A stretch of DNA of 64,000 nucleotides from CAVYXK01 sp963708245 (lineage in GTDB: Bacteria; Pseudomonadota; Alphaproteobacteria; Acetobacterales; Acetobacteraceae): contig OY970201.1 of assembly GCA_963708245.1 (NCBI GenBank), positions 1,116,001 through 1,180,000 of the forward strand, read 5' to 3'. The number at the start of each line of letters is the position of its first letter. Position 1 is the stretch's first letter. Positions 52,838 to 60,650 of the stretch are shown piece after piece. Under the pieces are notes generated by a model. It searched no databases and was not told the origin of the DNA. It saw only the letters and a program-made list of their open reading frames with translations. The position numbers were made by a program, and so were the translations under genes.

Positions 52838-53029
52838 CGGAAGCAGTTTGGGAGCATTCCGTGATGAGCCACTGGGGTTACTTCGGGCTGCCCTCGTTCT
52901 GACCCGTGGGGACCTAGGGTGTGACCACAAGCCACTCGTGGAAGTCGGAGCGCGGAGGCAGCCGCCGCGACGACCGCAGCCGGGGTGATGGTGGGCCGCG
53001 GTTGATACGCCTCGCACGCGTGAGCAGGA

Positions 53030-53317
53030 TCAGCGATACCTTCCGGAGCACGGCCTGGGTTCGTCGGGTGTGCCGCAGTTGTTGGGGTCGTTGGCGGCCG
53101 GGTTGCCATAACCCGGCTGCGCGCTGCCGTAATAGGGCTGTTGAGCGCCGGGGTACGGTTGCTGGTAGCCGTAGGAAGGTGGTGGCTGGCCAGAGCCATA
53201 GTAGCCGGGCGCGTATCCGTAAGACGGATAGTATGGAGAACCGTAGCCATAGTACGGTCCATACGGATAGTAGCAGCCTGAAAGGAGAAGCAGCGGCAAC
53301 AGCCAGAGATAACGCAT
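53030..53317 (-). CDS. Tyr/Gly/Pro-rich lipoprotein
   Basis: A 95-residue predicted lipoprotein: signal MRYLWLLPLLLLSGC with lipobox LSGC, then about 55 residues almost entirely of Tyr, Gly, Pro and Ser (YYPYGPYYGYGSPYYPS) and a short tail with two Cys (NNCGTPDEPRPC). No family function is known, but such repeats suggest surface or envelope structure. The extended frame to 53401 lacks a signal peptide, so the ATG at 53317 is used. It lies downstream of fahA, on the same strand but 101 bases away. Confidence 0.65.
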   Translation of the reverse strand: MRYLWLLPLLLLSGCYYPYGPYYGYGSPYYPSYGYAPGYYGSGQPPPSYGYQQPYPGAQQPYYGSAQPGYGNPAANDPNNCGTPDEPRPCSGRYR

Positions 53318-53418
53318 GCGTCCTCCCGTGATCTGGAGGGTGGAGGGTAGTCCCTTGTTTTGTTCTCCTGCAACCCGACCTGGCCGGGAAAACGGTATCA
53401 TGCGTCCGCCGTCGTTGC

Positions 53419-54726
53419 TCAGGGCGCCGGCAAGATCACCGCTTTGCAGTCGCCGAAACCGATACCAGCGAAACCTTCGCGTCGCGCGTGAGCGCGGAGG
53501 ATCACCTCGTCGCCGTTCTGCAGGAACCGACGCTCTTCGCCAGAGTCGAGTCGCACCGGCAGTTTTCCGCCTTGCGTCATTTCCAGCAGGCTGCCGTAGC
53601 CCGACGCTTCGGGGGCGGAGATGGTGCCGGAGCCGAACAGATCGCCAGGTTCCAGATTGCAGCCATTGCTGCTGTGATGTGCTACCATCTGCGCCACTGT
53701 CCAGTACATGTGACGCGTGTTGCTCAGCGACAGCCGGTGCGGCGCCAGGGCTTTTTCACGCATCCGCGGCGTCAGCAGCAGGACCTCCAACTCCAGGTCG
53801 AGCGCGCCCTCTTGCTGGTCCACCTCGTCCATCAAATATGGAAGCGGTGCCGGATCGCCTTCCGGCCGGGGCGGCTGGGGGATGCGGAACGGCGCCAGAG
53901 CCTCCGGCGTGATGACCCATGGGCTGATCGTCGTGCCGAAACTTTTTGCCAGGAACGGGCCAAGCGGCTGGTATTCCCAGGCCTGGATGTCGCGCGCCGA
54001 CCAGTCGTTCAGCAGACAGAACCCGGCGACATGCTGGGCTGCCTCGCGGATGGGGATCGAGCTGCCTCGCCGGTTACCCGGCCCGATCCAGATGCCGAGT
54101 TCCAGCTCGTAATCGAGATTGCGACACGGGCCGAAGCTTGGCGCTGTTTCCTCCGGCAGTTTGCGCTGGCCGCTGGGGCGATAAATGGGCATGCCGGACC
54201 GCACCACCGAGGAGGCGCGGCCATGATAGCCGATTGGCAGGTATTTGTAATTCGGCAACAGCGGGTTGTCCGGACGGAACAGCTTGCCGACATTCATCGC
54301 GTGGTGAATGCCGACATAGAAGTCCGTGTAGTCGCCGATGCGCGCCGGCAGGCGCATGGTGCAATCAGCGGCGCGGTGGAGCAGTCCACGTGCTCTCGAC
54401 GCCTCGGAATTGCCTTCGGCAAGCAGATCCGAAAGTGCTGCCCGCAACGATCGGCGAGGATCGGTGCCAAGCGCGAAGAGCGTATTCAACGCTCCGTCCT
54501 TTGTCGCTTCGACTGCATGCGCCACCGCGCCAGTGAGCAGGCCAGCAGCCAAGGCGGCGCTGAGATCAAGGATCATATCGCCGATTGCCACGCCGCTCCG
54601 TGTGATGCCGTCGGGCGTGGTGAAGACACCAAGCGGCAGGTTCTGAATCGGGAAATCCGGATGACCGTTGGCAGAGGCCACCCAACTCCGCCGCGAGGGA
54701 TCGTGCGTGCGGTCAAGCGCCGGCAT
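53419..54726 (-). CDS. fahA: Fumarylacetoacetase
   Basis: A 435-residue fumarylacetoacetate hydrolase, last step of tyrosine breakdown, giving fumarate and acetoacetate. The N-terminal SH3-like domain (FPIQNLPLGVFTTPDG) precedes the catalytic domain with IGDYTDFYVGIHHAMNVG, LPIGYHGRASSVV and LDYELELGIWIGPGN holding the metal-binding acidic residues, and VAQMVAHHSSNGCNLEPGDL. It is two bases after hmgA, the third gene of the hppD-hmgA-fahA operon. Confidence 0.95.
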   Translation of the reverse strand: MPALDRTHDPSRRSWVASANGHPDFPIQNLPLGVFTTPDGITRSGVAIGDMILDLSAALAAGLLTGAVAHAVEATKDGALNTLFALGTDPRRSLRAALSDLLAEGNSEASRARGLLHRAADCTMRLPARIGDYTDFYVGIHHAMNVGKLFRPDNPLLPNYKYLPIGYHGRASSVVRSGMPIYRPSGQRKLPEETAPSFGPCRNLDYELELGIWIGPGNRRGSSIPIREAAQHVAGFCLLNDWSARDIQAWEYQPLGPFLAKSFGTTISPWVITPEALAPFRIPQPPRPEGDPAPLPYLMDEVDQQEGALDLELEVLLLTPRMREKALAPHRLSLSNTRHMYWTVAQMVAHHSSNGCNLEPGDLFGSGTISAPEASGYGSLLEMTQGGKLPVRLDSGEERRFLQNGDEVILRAHARREGFAGIGFGDCKAVILPAP

Positions 54727-54728
54727 CT

Positions 54729-56078
54729 TCAGGGCTCGCGATGAGTGGGATCGAACAACGTCCGCAGACCCTGCCCGTAGGCGCCATACTCCTTCTGGCG
54801 CATCTCGGTGTTGGCGGCATAAGCGGTCACGCGCTGCGGGAAGCGCGTCTCGAACATGAAGGCGAGCGTGCCGGTGAGCTTTTGCGGCACAAGCTCGGCG
54901 TTGCTTGCTTTGTCGAATGCCTCGGCATCCGGCCCATGCGGCAGCATCATGTTGTGCAGCGAGAAGCCGCCCGGGGCGAAGCCGCCGCCCAGTTTAGCAT
55001 CGTATACACCGTAGATCAGCCCCATGAATTCGCTCATGACATTCATGTGGTACCACGGTGGCCGGAAGGTATTTTCGGCAACCAACCAACGCTCGGGGAA
55101 AATCACGAAATCGACGTTGGCGGTGCCGGGCGACTCGGATGGCGAGGTGAGCACGGTGAAGATCGACGGGTCGGCGTGGTCGAACAGCACCGGGCCGACC
55201 GGGGAGAAGCGACGGAGGTCGTACTTGTAGGGCACATAATTGCCGTGCCAGGCGACGACATCGAGCGGCGAACGCTTGATTTCGGCGCGCCAGAGTGATC
55301 CGCCCCACTTGACGTAAAGCTGGCCCGGAACGTCACGATCCTCGTAGGCCGCGACCGGGGTCAGGAAGTCGCGCTGATTGGCCAGGCAGTTGGCGCCGAT
55401 TGGGCCGCGTTCGGGCAGGGTGAACGCGCTTCCGTAGTTTTCGCACAGATAGCCGCGCGCGGGGCCGTCTCGCAGCTCGACCAGCAGCTTGACCCCACGC
55501 GGGATGACGGCGATCTCGCCTGGCGCGATATCGATGACGCCGAACTCAGTCCGCAGGCGTAGGCCACCTTGCTGCGGGACGAACAGCAGCTCGCCGTCGG
55601 CGTTGTAGAAATACTCGTCCTGCATCGAGCGGGTGACGAGATAGACGTGCGCAGCCATCCCCGCATGGGAGCCGGCGTCACCCGCCGTGGTGATCGTGCG
55701 AATGCCTTCCACGAAGGACAATGTCTCGTTCGGTATCGGGATGGGATCCCAGCGCAACGGCGCGGGGGCGATCTCGGTTTCTGCACAGGGTGCCGTGCGC
55801 CACAGGCCGGCATTGGCCTTCGCGAACTCGCCCCAGTTCCCCACGGTCGGGCGGATGCGATACAGCCAGGAGCGTTCGTTCCTGGCCCGCGGCGCGGTGA
55901 AGGGCGAGCCGCTGAGCTGTTCGGCGTACAGCCCGTACGGACATTTCTGAGGCGAGTTGCGGCCGATCGGCAGGGCGCCGGGTAATGCTTCGGTCTCGAA
56001 GCCGTTGCCGAAGCCGGAGAGATAGGTCGGTTCTTCGGTACCGGCCTGGGCCGGCGTCACCTGGTGCATGACATTCAT
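54729..56078 (-). CDS. hmgA: Homogentisate 1,2-dioxygenase
   Basis: A 449-residue ring-cleaving iron dioxygenase turning homogentisate into maleylacetoacetate. The N-terminus reads TYLSGFGNGFETEALPGALP. The iron ligands are in WYHMNVMSEFMGLIYG (His and Glu six residues later) and SLHNMMLPHGPD (His). It is the middle gene of the operon, 29 bases after hppD and two before fahA. Maleylacetoacetate isomerase, needed between this step and FahA, is not in the window. Confidence 0.96.
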   Translation of the reverse strand: MNVMHQVTPAQAGTEEPTYLSGFGNGFETEALPGALPIGRNSPQKCPYGLYAEQLSGSPFTAPRARNERSWLYRIRPTVGNWGEFAKANAGLWRTAPCAETEIAPAPLRWDPIPIPNETLSFVEGIRTITTAGDAGSHAGMAAHVYLVTRSMQDEYFYNADGELLFVPQQGGLRLRTEFGVIDIAPGEIAVIPRGVKLLVELRDGPARGYLCENYGSAFTLPERGPIGANCLANQRDFLTPVAAYEDRDVPGQLYVKWGGSLWRAEIKRSPLDVVAWHGNYVPYKYDLRRFSPVGPVLFDHADPSIFTVLTSPSESPGTANVDFVIFPERWLVAENTFRPPWYHMNVMSEFMGLIYGVYDAKLGGGFAPGGFSLHNMMLPHGPDAEAFDKASNAELVPQKLTGTLAFMFETRFPQRVTAYAANTEMRQKEYGAYGQGLRTLFDPTHREP

Positions 56079-56107
56079 TGGATCGAACCTCCGGACGCTT
56101 AGACGCC

Positions 56108-57220
56108 TTATGGGTTGGCGCTGATCACACCACGACGTATCTGGTCCTCTTCGATGCTCTCGAACAGCGCTTTGAAGTTGCCCTCGCCGAAGCCCTCGTC
56201 GCCCTTGCGCTGGATGAGCTCGAAAAAGATCGGGCCGATCACGGTCTTCGAGAAGATCTGCAGCAGCACTTTGGTCTGATCGCCTTCGACGACGCCCTCG
56301 CCATCGATCAGCAAGCCGAGTTTGCGCAAGCGGTCGAGTGGCTCGCCGTGGTTCGGCAGACGTTGATCCACCTTGTCGTAATAGGTGTCTGGCGGCGGCG
56401 GCATGAACGCGAGACCGCGGTTCCGCAAACTCTCGACGGTCTGATAGATGTCATGGCAACCAAGAGCGACATGTTGGATTCCCTCGCCTTTGTAGTCGCG
56501 CAAGTACTCCTCGATCTGGCTCTTTTCATCGGCGCTTTCGTTGATCGGGATGCGGATCTTGCCGTCCGGGCTGGTGAGCGCCTTGGAGTAGAGGCCGGTG
56601 AGCTTGCCCTCGATATCGAAATAGCGAATCTGGCGGAAGTTGAAGAGCCGCTCATAGAACCCTACCCATTTGCTCATATTGCCCCGATGGACGTTGTGGG
56701 TCAGGTGATCGACATAATAGAGCCCGACGCCATGGGGCTTCGGCTCGCGTTCGCCGGTCCAGCGGAAATCGACGTCGTAGATCGTGCCGCGATCGCCATA
56801 GCGGTCGACGAAATAGAGAAGGCTGCCGCCGATGCCTTCTATCGCCGGGATGTTGAGCTCCATGGGGCCGACCCGGTTCTCGACCGGCTTCGCCCCCATG
56901 CGAACCGCCCGTTCGTACGCGTGCTTTGCGTCGGCGACCCGGAAGGCCATGGCGCAGGCGCACGGTCCGTGCATTTCGGCGAAGCGCCGCGCAAAACTGT
57001 CCGGTTCCGCGTTCAGGACGAAGTTCACGTCGCCCTGGCGATGCAGGGTCACATTGCGTGACCGGTGCCTGGCTACCGCCGAGAAGCTCATTGTCTCGAA
57101 GAGGGCGTGCAGTTTCTGGGGTTCGGTCGATGCGTATTCGACGAATTCGAAGCCGTCGGTGCCCATAGGATTCTGCTCGGTGATGGACGCCGGCGGCGCG
57201 TTGTGCGGATAGGGGCCCAT
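56108..57220 (-). CDS. hppD: 4-hydroxyphenylpyruvate dioxygenase
   Basis: A 370-residue Fe(II) dioxygenase that makes homogentisate from 4-hydroxyphenylpyruvate. The iron facial triad is seen in YYVDHLTHNV (His), GIQHVALGCHDI (His) and GPIFFELIQRKGDEGFGEG (Glu, near the C-terminus). The start MGPYPHNAPP is the first ATG of the frame. It heads the operon and faces a Lrp/AsnC-type regulator transcribed the other way, which is the usual control for this pathway. Confidence 0.95.
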   Translation of the reverse strand: MGPYPHNAPPASITEQNPMGTDGFEFVEYASTEPQKLHALFETMSFSAVARHRSRNVTLHRQGDVNFVLNAEPDSFARRFAEMHGPCACAMAFRVADAKHAYERAVRMGAKPVENRVGPMELNIPAIEGIGGSLLYFVDRYGDRGTIYDVDFRWTGEREPKPHGVGLYYVDHLTHNVHRGNMSKWVGFYERLFNFRQIRYFDIEGKLTGLYSKALTSPDGKIRIPINESADEKSQIEEYLRDYKGEGIQHVALGCHDIYQTVESLRNRGLAFMPPPPDTYYDKVDQRLPNHGEPLDRLRKLGLLIDGEGVVEGDQTKVLLQIFSKTVIGPIFFELIQRKGDEGFGEGNFKALFESIEEDQIRRGVISANP

Positions 57221-57307
57221 TTGTGCTCTCCCTTGCTGTCGAGATGGAGATTAGGTCCTGGTCTCGGCAAAGGGTATGCAAATCCAGGCGAATATGCTTG
57301 AAAACGC

Positions 57308-57320
57308 GCACGAATTGTGC
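57308..57320. promoter_or_regulatory. GCAC-N5-GTGC palindrome, likely AsnC-type operator
   Basis: GCACGAATTGTGC, near-perfect dyad, and an overlapping GTGCAT/ATGCAC pair up to 57342, in the divergent region between hppD and the Lrp/AsnC regulator. Position fits autoregulation and control of the homogentisate operon. Confidence 0.45.
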
Positions 57321-57336
57321 ATTCGGTGCCGGTCAT

Positions 57337-57837
57337 ATGCACGAAACACCGCCCCTCGACGAGTTCGACCTTCGGCTCCCCGCGGCACTGCAGGAGAATG
57401 GAAGGCTCACAAATCGGGAAGTCGCCGATCGGGTCGGGCTTTCGCCCTCCCAGTGCTCGCGCCGCCGTGCGGTGCTGGAGGCAGCGGGCATCATCAGCGG
57501 CTATCGTGCGGAACTCGCGGCCGGCGGCGCTGGGTTTCCAGCTTATCGTGTTCATCCAGGTCACGCTTGCCAGCCACACGGCGATAACGCGGTCAAATTT
57601 CGCAAACTTATCGCCGACCTCGACGGGGTGCAGGAGTCGCATGCGCTTACTGGCGATACGGATTATCTGCTCAAAGCTGTTCTGGCTGACTTGAAAAGTC
57701 TCTCGGCATTGGTGAATGACGTGCTCCTGTCGCACGAAGCCGTCGCGCGGGTTCGCTCGTCAATCGTTCTCGAGCGTCTGAAGGAAACGGCACGATTGCC
57801 CCTGCGGAGGCTCCCGGTGCGCCGGCATGGGGAATGA
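57337..57837 (+). CDS. Lrp/AsnC family regulator, segment scrambled by two compensating frameshifts
   Basis: A 166-residue regulator, probably controlling the divergent tyrosine-degradation operon. The helix-turn-helix is normal: LPAALQENGRLTNREVADRV and GLSPSQCSRRRAVLEAAGII. In the effector domain, residues corresponding to 57525-57580 read AGFPAYRVHPGHACQPH, but the +1 frame of the same bases reads ALGFQLIVFIQVTLASH, the expected strand. One base gained near 57525 and one lost near 57580 explain this; the rest, HGDNAVKFRKLIADLDGV to the end, is normal. So about 18 residues are changed in the dimer/effector core. Function may be impaired. Confidence 0.75.
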   Translation: MHETPPLDEFDLRLPAALQENGRLTNREVADRVGLSPSQCSRRRAVLEAAGIISGYRAELAAGGAGFPAYRVHPGHACQPHGDNAVKFRKLIADLDGVQESHALTGDTDYLLKAVLADLKSLSALVNDVLLSHEAVARVRSSIVLERLKETARLPLRRLPVRRHGE

Positions 57838-57846
57838 TCTTTCGTT

Positions 57847-58554
57847 TCAGAATTCCTCGCCTGCTTTCTTGTCGCTCTTGACGAGGCGGAAGAGCAGCTT
57901 GTGCCTGGCTTGATAGTCGATTGCGTCCATCAGCGTCGGATAGTAGCTGTGATCCTTTGGTGCAGGCACGAAGCCGTCATAACCGAAGCGGCGCACGAAT
58001 ACCTGGAACCCGGCGGCGCTGAACGCAGACGCGTAGTCGTCCGGTGAACGGTCCTGCACCGGGGCATTGGTGGTCTCGCCGATCACCTTCCGCCAGGATG
58101 GCCACAGCGGGCTGTCGGTGTGGCATCCCATCACGGCGTAATACACGCCACCCTGGCGGACCGCCGCGTACATGCTGGCGGCATGGCCGGCGATATCAGG
58201 TAGGAGATAGATGACCTCGTAGCTGAACGCGATGTCGAAGCGGTCCGGCCAGGCGGACAGGTCCGAAGCCACCTCGTACTGGATGGGCGCTGGTCCGACC
58301 AACTCACGCGCAGCGGCGACCGAGTCCCGCGCGATGTCCACGCCCAGGCCGCGGTGGAACGGCCGTAGTGCGTACAGGAGACGCAGGAAGCCGCCGCGAT
58401 TGCAGCCGAAATCCAGGACCTCGCGGGTGGACAGATCGATCTCCGGCACGGATTCGATGAAGTGGCGCCAGAGCGGCCGGTGTCCTTCCTCCATCGCGGA
58501 CTCCCGCGCGCTGTCGATATGCCAGGTTGCATAGGAAAGCTCTTTGCTGGTCAT
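57847..58554 (-). CDS. SAM-dependent methyltransferase, class I
   Basis: A 235-residue methyltransferase with a SAM motif REVLDFGCNRGGFLRLLYAL, an acidic residue at GLGVDIARD, and FDIAFSYEVIYLLPD. The N-terminal segment SYATWHIDSARESAMEEGHR and C-terminal Tyr/Lys-rich tail are not diagnostic. It lies downstream of an ATP-grasp gene on the same strand but separated by a hairpin, so co-transcription is uncertain. The substrate is unknown. Confidence 0.75.
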   Translation of the reverse strand: MTSKELSYATWHIDSARESAMEEGHRPLWRHFIESVPEIDLSTREVLDFGCNRGGFLRLLYALRPFHRGLGVDIARDSVAAARELVGPAPIQYEVASDLSAWPDRFDIAFSYEVIYLLPDIAGHAASMYAAVRQGGVYYAVMGCHTDSPLWPSWRKVIGETTNAPVQDRSPDDYASAFSAAGFQVFVRRFGYDGFVPAPKDHSYYPTLMDAIDYQARHKLLFRLVKSDKKAGEEF

Positions 58555-58608
58555 GGAGGGGGGCCTCCTTTCAAACGCAACACACTCAATACGCGACGGT
58601 CCGGGGGC

Positions 58609-58640
58609 CCCCTCCCCTGGCCCTCCCGCAAGGGGAGGGG
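58609..58640 (-). terminator. Hairpin CCCCTCCCC/GGGGAGGGG
   Basis: A 9-bp stem between the ATP-grasp and methyltransferase genes. Same design as 28337-28372, so probably the dispersed terminator-like element of this genome. Confidence 0.5.
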
Positions 58641-58647
58641 CAAAGAG

Positions 58648-59613
58648 TCAGGCGGCTTGGGCGCGGAGCCGATCCAGCTCTGTCCCCAGAAATTGGGCAA
58701 TTGCGCCAGGGCCGGAGCGGGGCGTGCCGGTGCGGCCGTCGCGCGCCTCGGCGTCCGGGTTGTAGTTGGTGTTGGTGTTCACATCGTAGACGAGCAGGCG
58801 CCCCGAGGCGTCGGTGATGAACTCCACGCCGGCCACTTCGACGTCGTTGGCGGCAAGGAACCGTTCGATGCGGCCGCGTAGCCCGTCCGGCATACCGGGG
58901 ATGATGTGGAATTTCTGGGCCGGGGCTTCTCCGACGGGACAGCTTGCATCGCCGACGGCGCAGGCATCGGCGGGGCACAGCTCGAAGCCTTGGGTGGTGT
59001 CCACTTCGACCGCGTAGAGGAAGCGGCCGCCGACGAACTCGGCGCGGGTGATGATGGCGCGCGGCGGGCGAATGTATTCTTGCAGGAGGTGCAGCCCATC
59101 GACCGGCGGTTCGTACTCGTCGCTGTTGATATAGGCGCCGAGCGCGGTGGCCGTGTGAAACAGACGCACCCCGAGCCCCTTGCCGCCTCGATTCGGCTTC
59201 AGGATCACCAGGCGGTCCGGGAAATGTCGGTGGGCCGCCGGCACGATCTGGTCGCGGCCGGCAACCAGCACGGTGCGCGGGGTCTCGATGCCGTGCCGCT
59301 CCAGCGCGGCGTATTGCCGCGCTTTGCTGATCTCCAGGTCGAGGGCACGGGGGCCGTTCACCACCCGCCGGCCCCAACGGGTCAGCCAGGCCAGCAGCGC
59401 GGCGGTCAGCTCGGCACTGAACCGGTGGTCGCGCGTGTGGGATGATGCGCTCATCCGGTTGTAGAACACGCCTTCCGGCGGCGGGTCGGCGAGATCGAAG
59501 GTGCCGGCGTCGAGGAACCATTCGGTCCAGGGCAGACCGCGTCGGTCGAAGGCTTCGGCGAGCGGCGGCAGCCAGGCGGGGTTCTCGTGCAGGACGTGGA
59601 TGCGGGGCGGCAT
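58648..59613 (-). CDS. ATP-grasp domain protein
   Basis: A 321-residue ATP-grasp enzyme: central LDLEISKARQYAALERHGIE, ATP-binding LVILKPNRGGKGLGVRLF, LLQEYIRPPRA and the metal-binding end VEFITDASGRLLVYDVNTNT. Enzymes of this type join a carboxylate to an amine or thiol (RimK, carboxylate ligases). A Cys-containing loop CPADACAVGDASCPVGEA (about residues 215-235) is unusual. The frame extends 60 codons upstream without similarity, so MPPRIHVLHENPAW at 59613 is used. No partner reveals its product. Confidence 0.75.
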   Translation of the reverse strand: MPPRIHVLHENPAWLPPLAEAFDRRGLPWTEWFLDAGTFDLADPPPEGVFYNRMSASSHTRDHRFSAELTAALLAWLTRWGRRVVNGPRALDLEISKARQYAALERHGIETPRTVLVAGRDQIVPAAHRHFPDRLVILKPNRGGKGLGVRLFHTATALGAYINSDEYEPPVDGLHLLQEYIRPPRAIITRAEFVGGRFLYAVEVDTTQGFELCPADACAVGDASCPVGEAPAQKFHIIPGMPDGLRGRIERFLAANDVEVAGVEFITDASGRLLVYDVNTNTNYNPDAEARDGRTGTPRSGPGAIAQFLGTELDRLRAQAA

Positions 59614-59801
59614 GGGGTTTCTCGAGTGCGTTTCTCGCCCCGAGATAGAAGTGTATTCACCTCGATCGGCAATCAGGCGTGGAAAATAAAGATATTCCTC
59701 TCCCTGAGCCGTTGAGCTTAGAGAGGCTTTCTCTATTGGTTCCAACGGGGAGGAAGAGTATCGCCCGATCAAGGTCACCGCTGGGTGCGTCACATCCAGC
59801 C

Positions 59802-60650
59802 CTATGCTCCGGCCGGGCTGATCCAGGTGGCCAACTCCAACAACATGCGCTGAGCCTCGAGCAATTCCGGGGAATCGTCAGGCTCGGCAATATCCGCCAG
59901 CGTTTCCCGGAATCGTTGCGCTGCTTCGGCGATATGCCCGGAACTCAATCGCCGGGCGAGCATCAGCCGGCTTCGCGCCAGGCGGAGACGCAGCATGTGA
60001 ACGCCCTGAGCGCTCGCCATTTGGTCCGCTTCATCAAATAATGTCCGGGCGAGGTCGAGCGCATCTGGCGTTGCGATCAATATGGCATCGGCCGTCACGC
60101 GCAACAGCTCGGGCATCCAGAGGCGCAGGCCAATGTCATCGAGCGCGGCGCGCTCGGCGGTCAGGCGCTCGGCCGCTTCGGCAGCGCGACCCTGGGCGAC
60201 CAATGCCTCGGCCAGCAAGCAGAGATAAACCGGAAAATCCTCTGTCGAGGCAACCTCGCGTTGGCGAGCGAAGCCCTCCTCGATCATCGCCAGGCCTTGT
60301 GGTTCGCCGCGTTGTGAAAGTACCCATCCGCGAAAGATCGTACCTGCCGCCTGATGTTCTATAAGTCCGTACTCATTGGTGAGGGCAAGCAACTCGTCGG
60401 CACGCGCCAGAACCGCCGGCTCATCGCCGCGATACACCCGATAGAGCAGCGTCAGACCGAGTGCGTGAACGCGGCTGCCAAGGTGATTGGTGCGCTCGGC
60501 CCATTCGAGGCAGGCTGCTTCCTCTTGTACCGCCGCGTGCAGCCGGCCCTGCATCCAGTATAGCTGACACAATCCGCCATGGGCGCAGACCTTGGCGTCG
60601 TGATTGCCGTAGAGATGAGCGTGGTGGCCGTAATCGCCGGCCTCGTAGAT
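59802..60650 (-). CDS. TPR-like C-terminal part of cyclase-ATPase, shifted frame
   Basis: About 282 codons reading IYEAGDYGHHAHLYGNHDAK to ELATWISPAGA, helical repeats of TPR/SNAP type. It is the natural C-terminus of the cyclase-ATPase encoded upstream: deleting one C of the CCC at 60651-60653 joins EHMRAGLA to IYEAGDYGHH without a gap. The frame's own ATG, 39 bases up, is unlikely to be used. Treat it together with the next entry as one broken gene of about 1,108 residues. Confidence 0.65.
   Translation of the reverse strand: MYEAGDYGHHAHLYGNHDAKVCAHGGLCQLYWMQGRLHAAVQEEAACLEWAERTNHLGSRVHALGLTLLYRVYRGDEPAVLARADELLALTNEYGLIEHQAAGTIFRGWVLSQRGEPQGLAMIEEGFARQREVASTEDFPVYLCLLAEALVAQGRAAEAAERLTAERAALDDIGLRLWMPELLRVTADAILIATPDALDLARTLFDEADQMASAQGVHMLRLRLARSRLMLARRLSSGHIAEAAQRFRETLADIAEPDDSPELLEAQRMLLELATWISPAGA

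Noticed and set aside
53488..54744. 418-codon plus-strand frame over fahA
   Set aside because: Shadow of the fahA coding strand.
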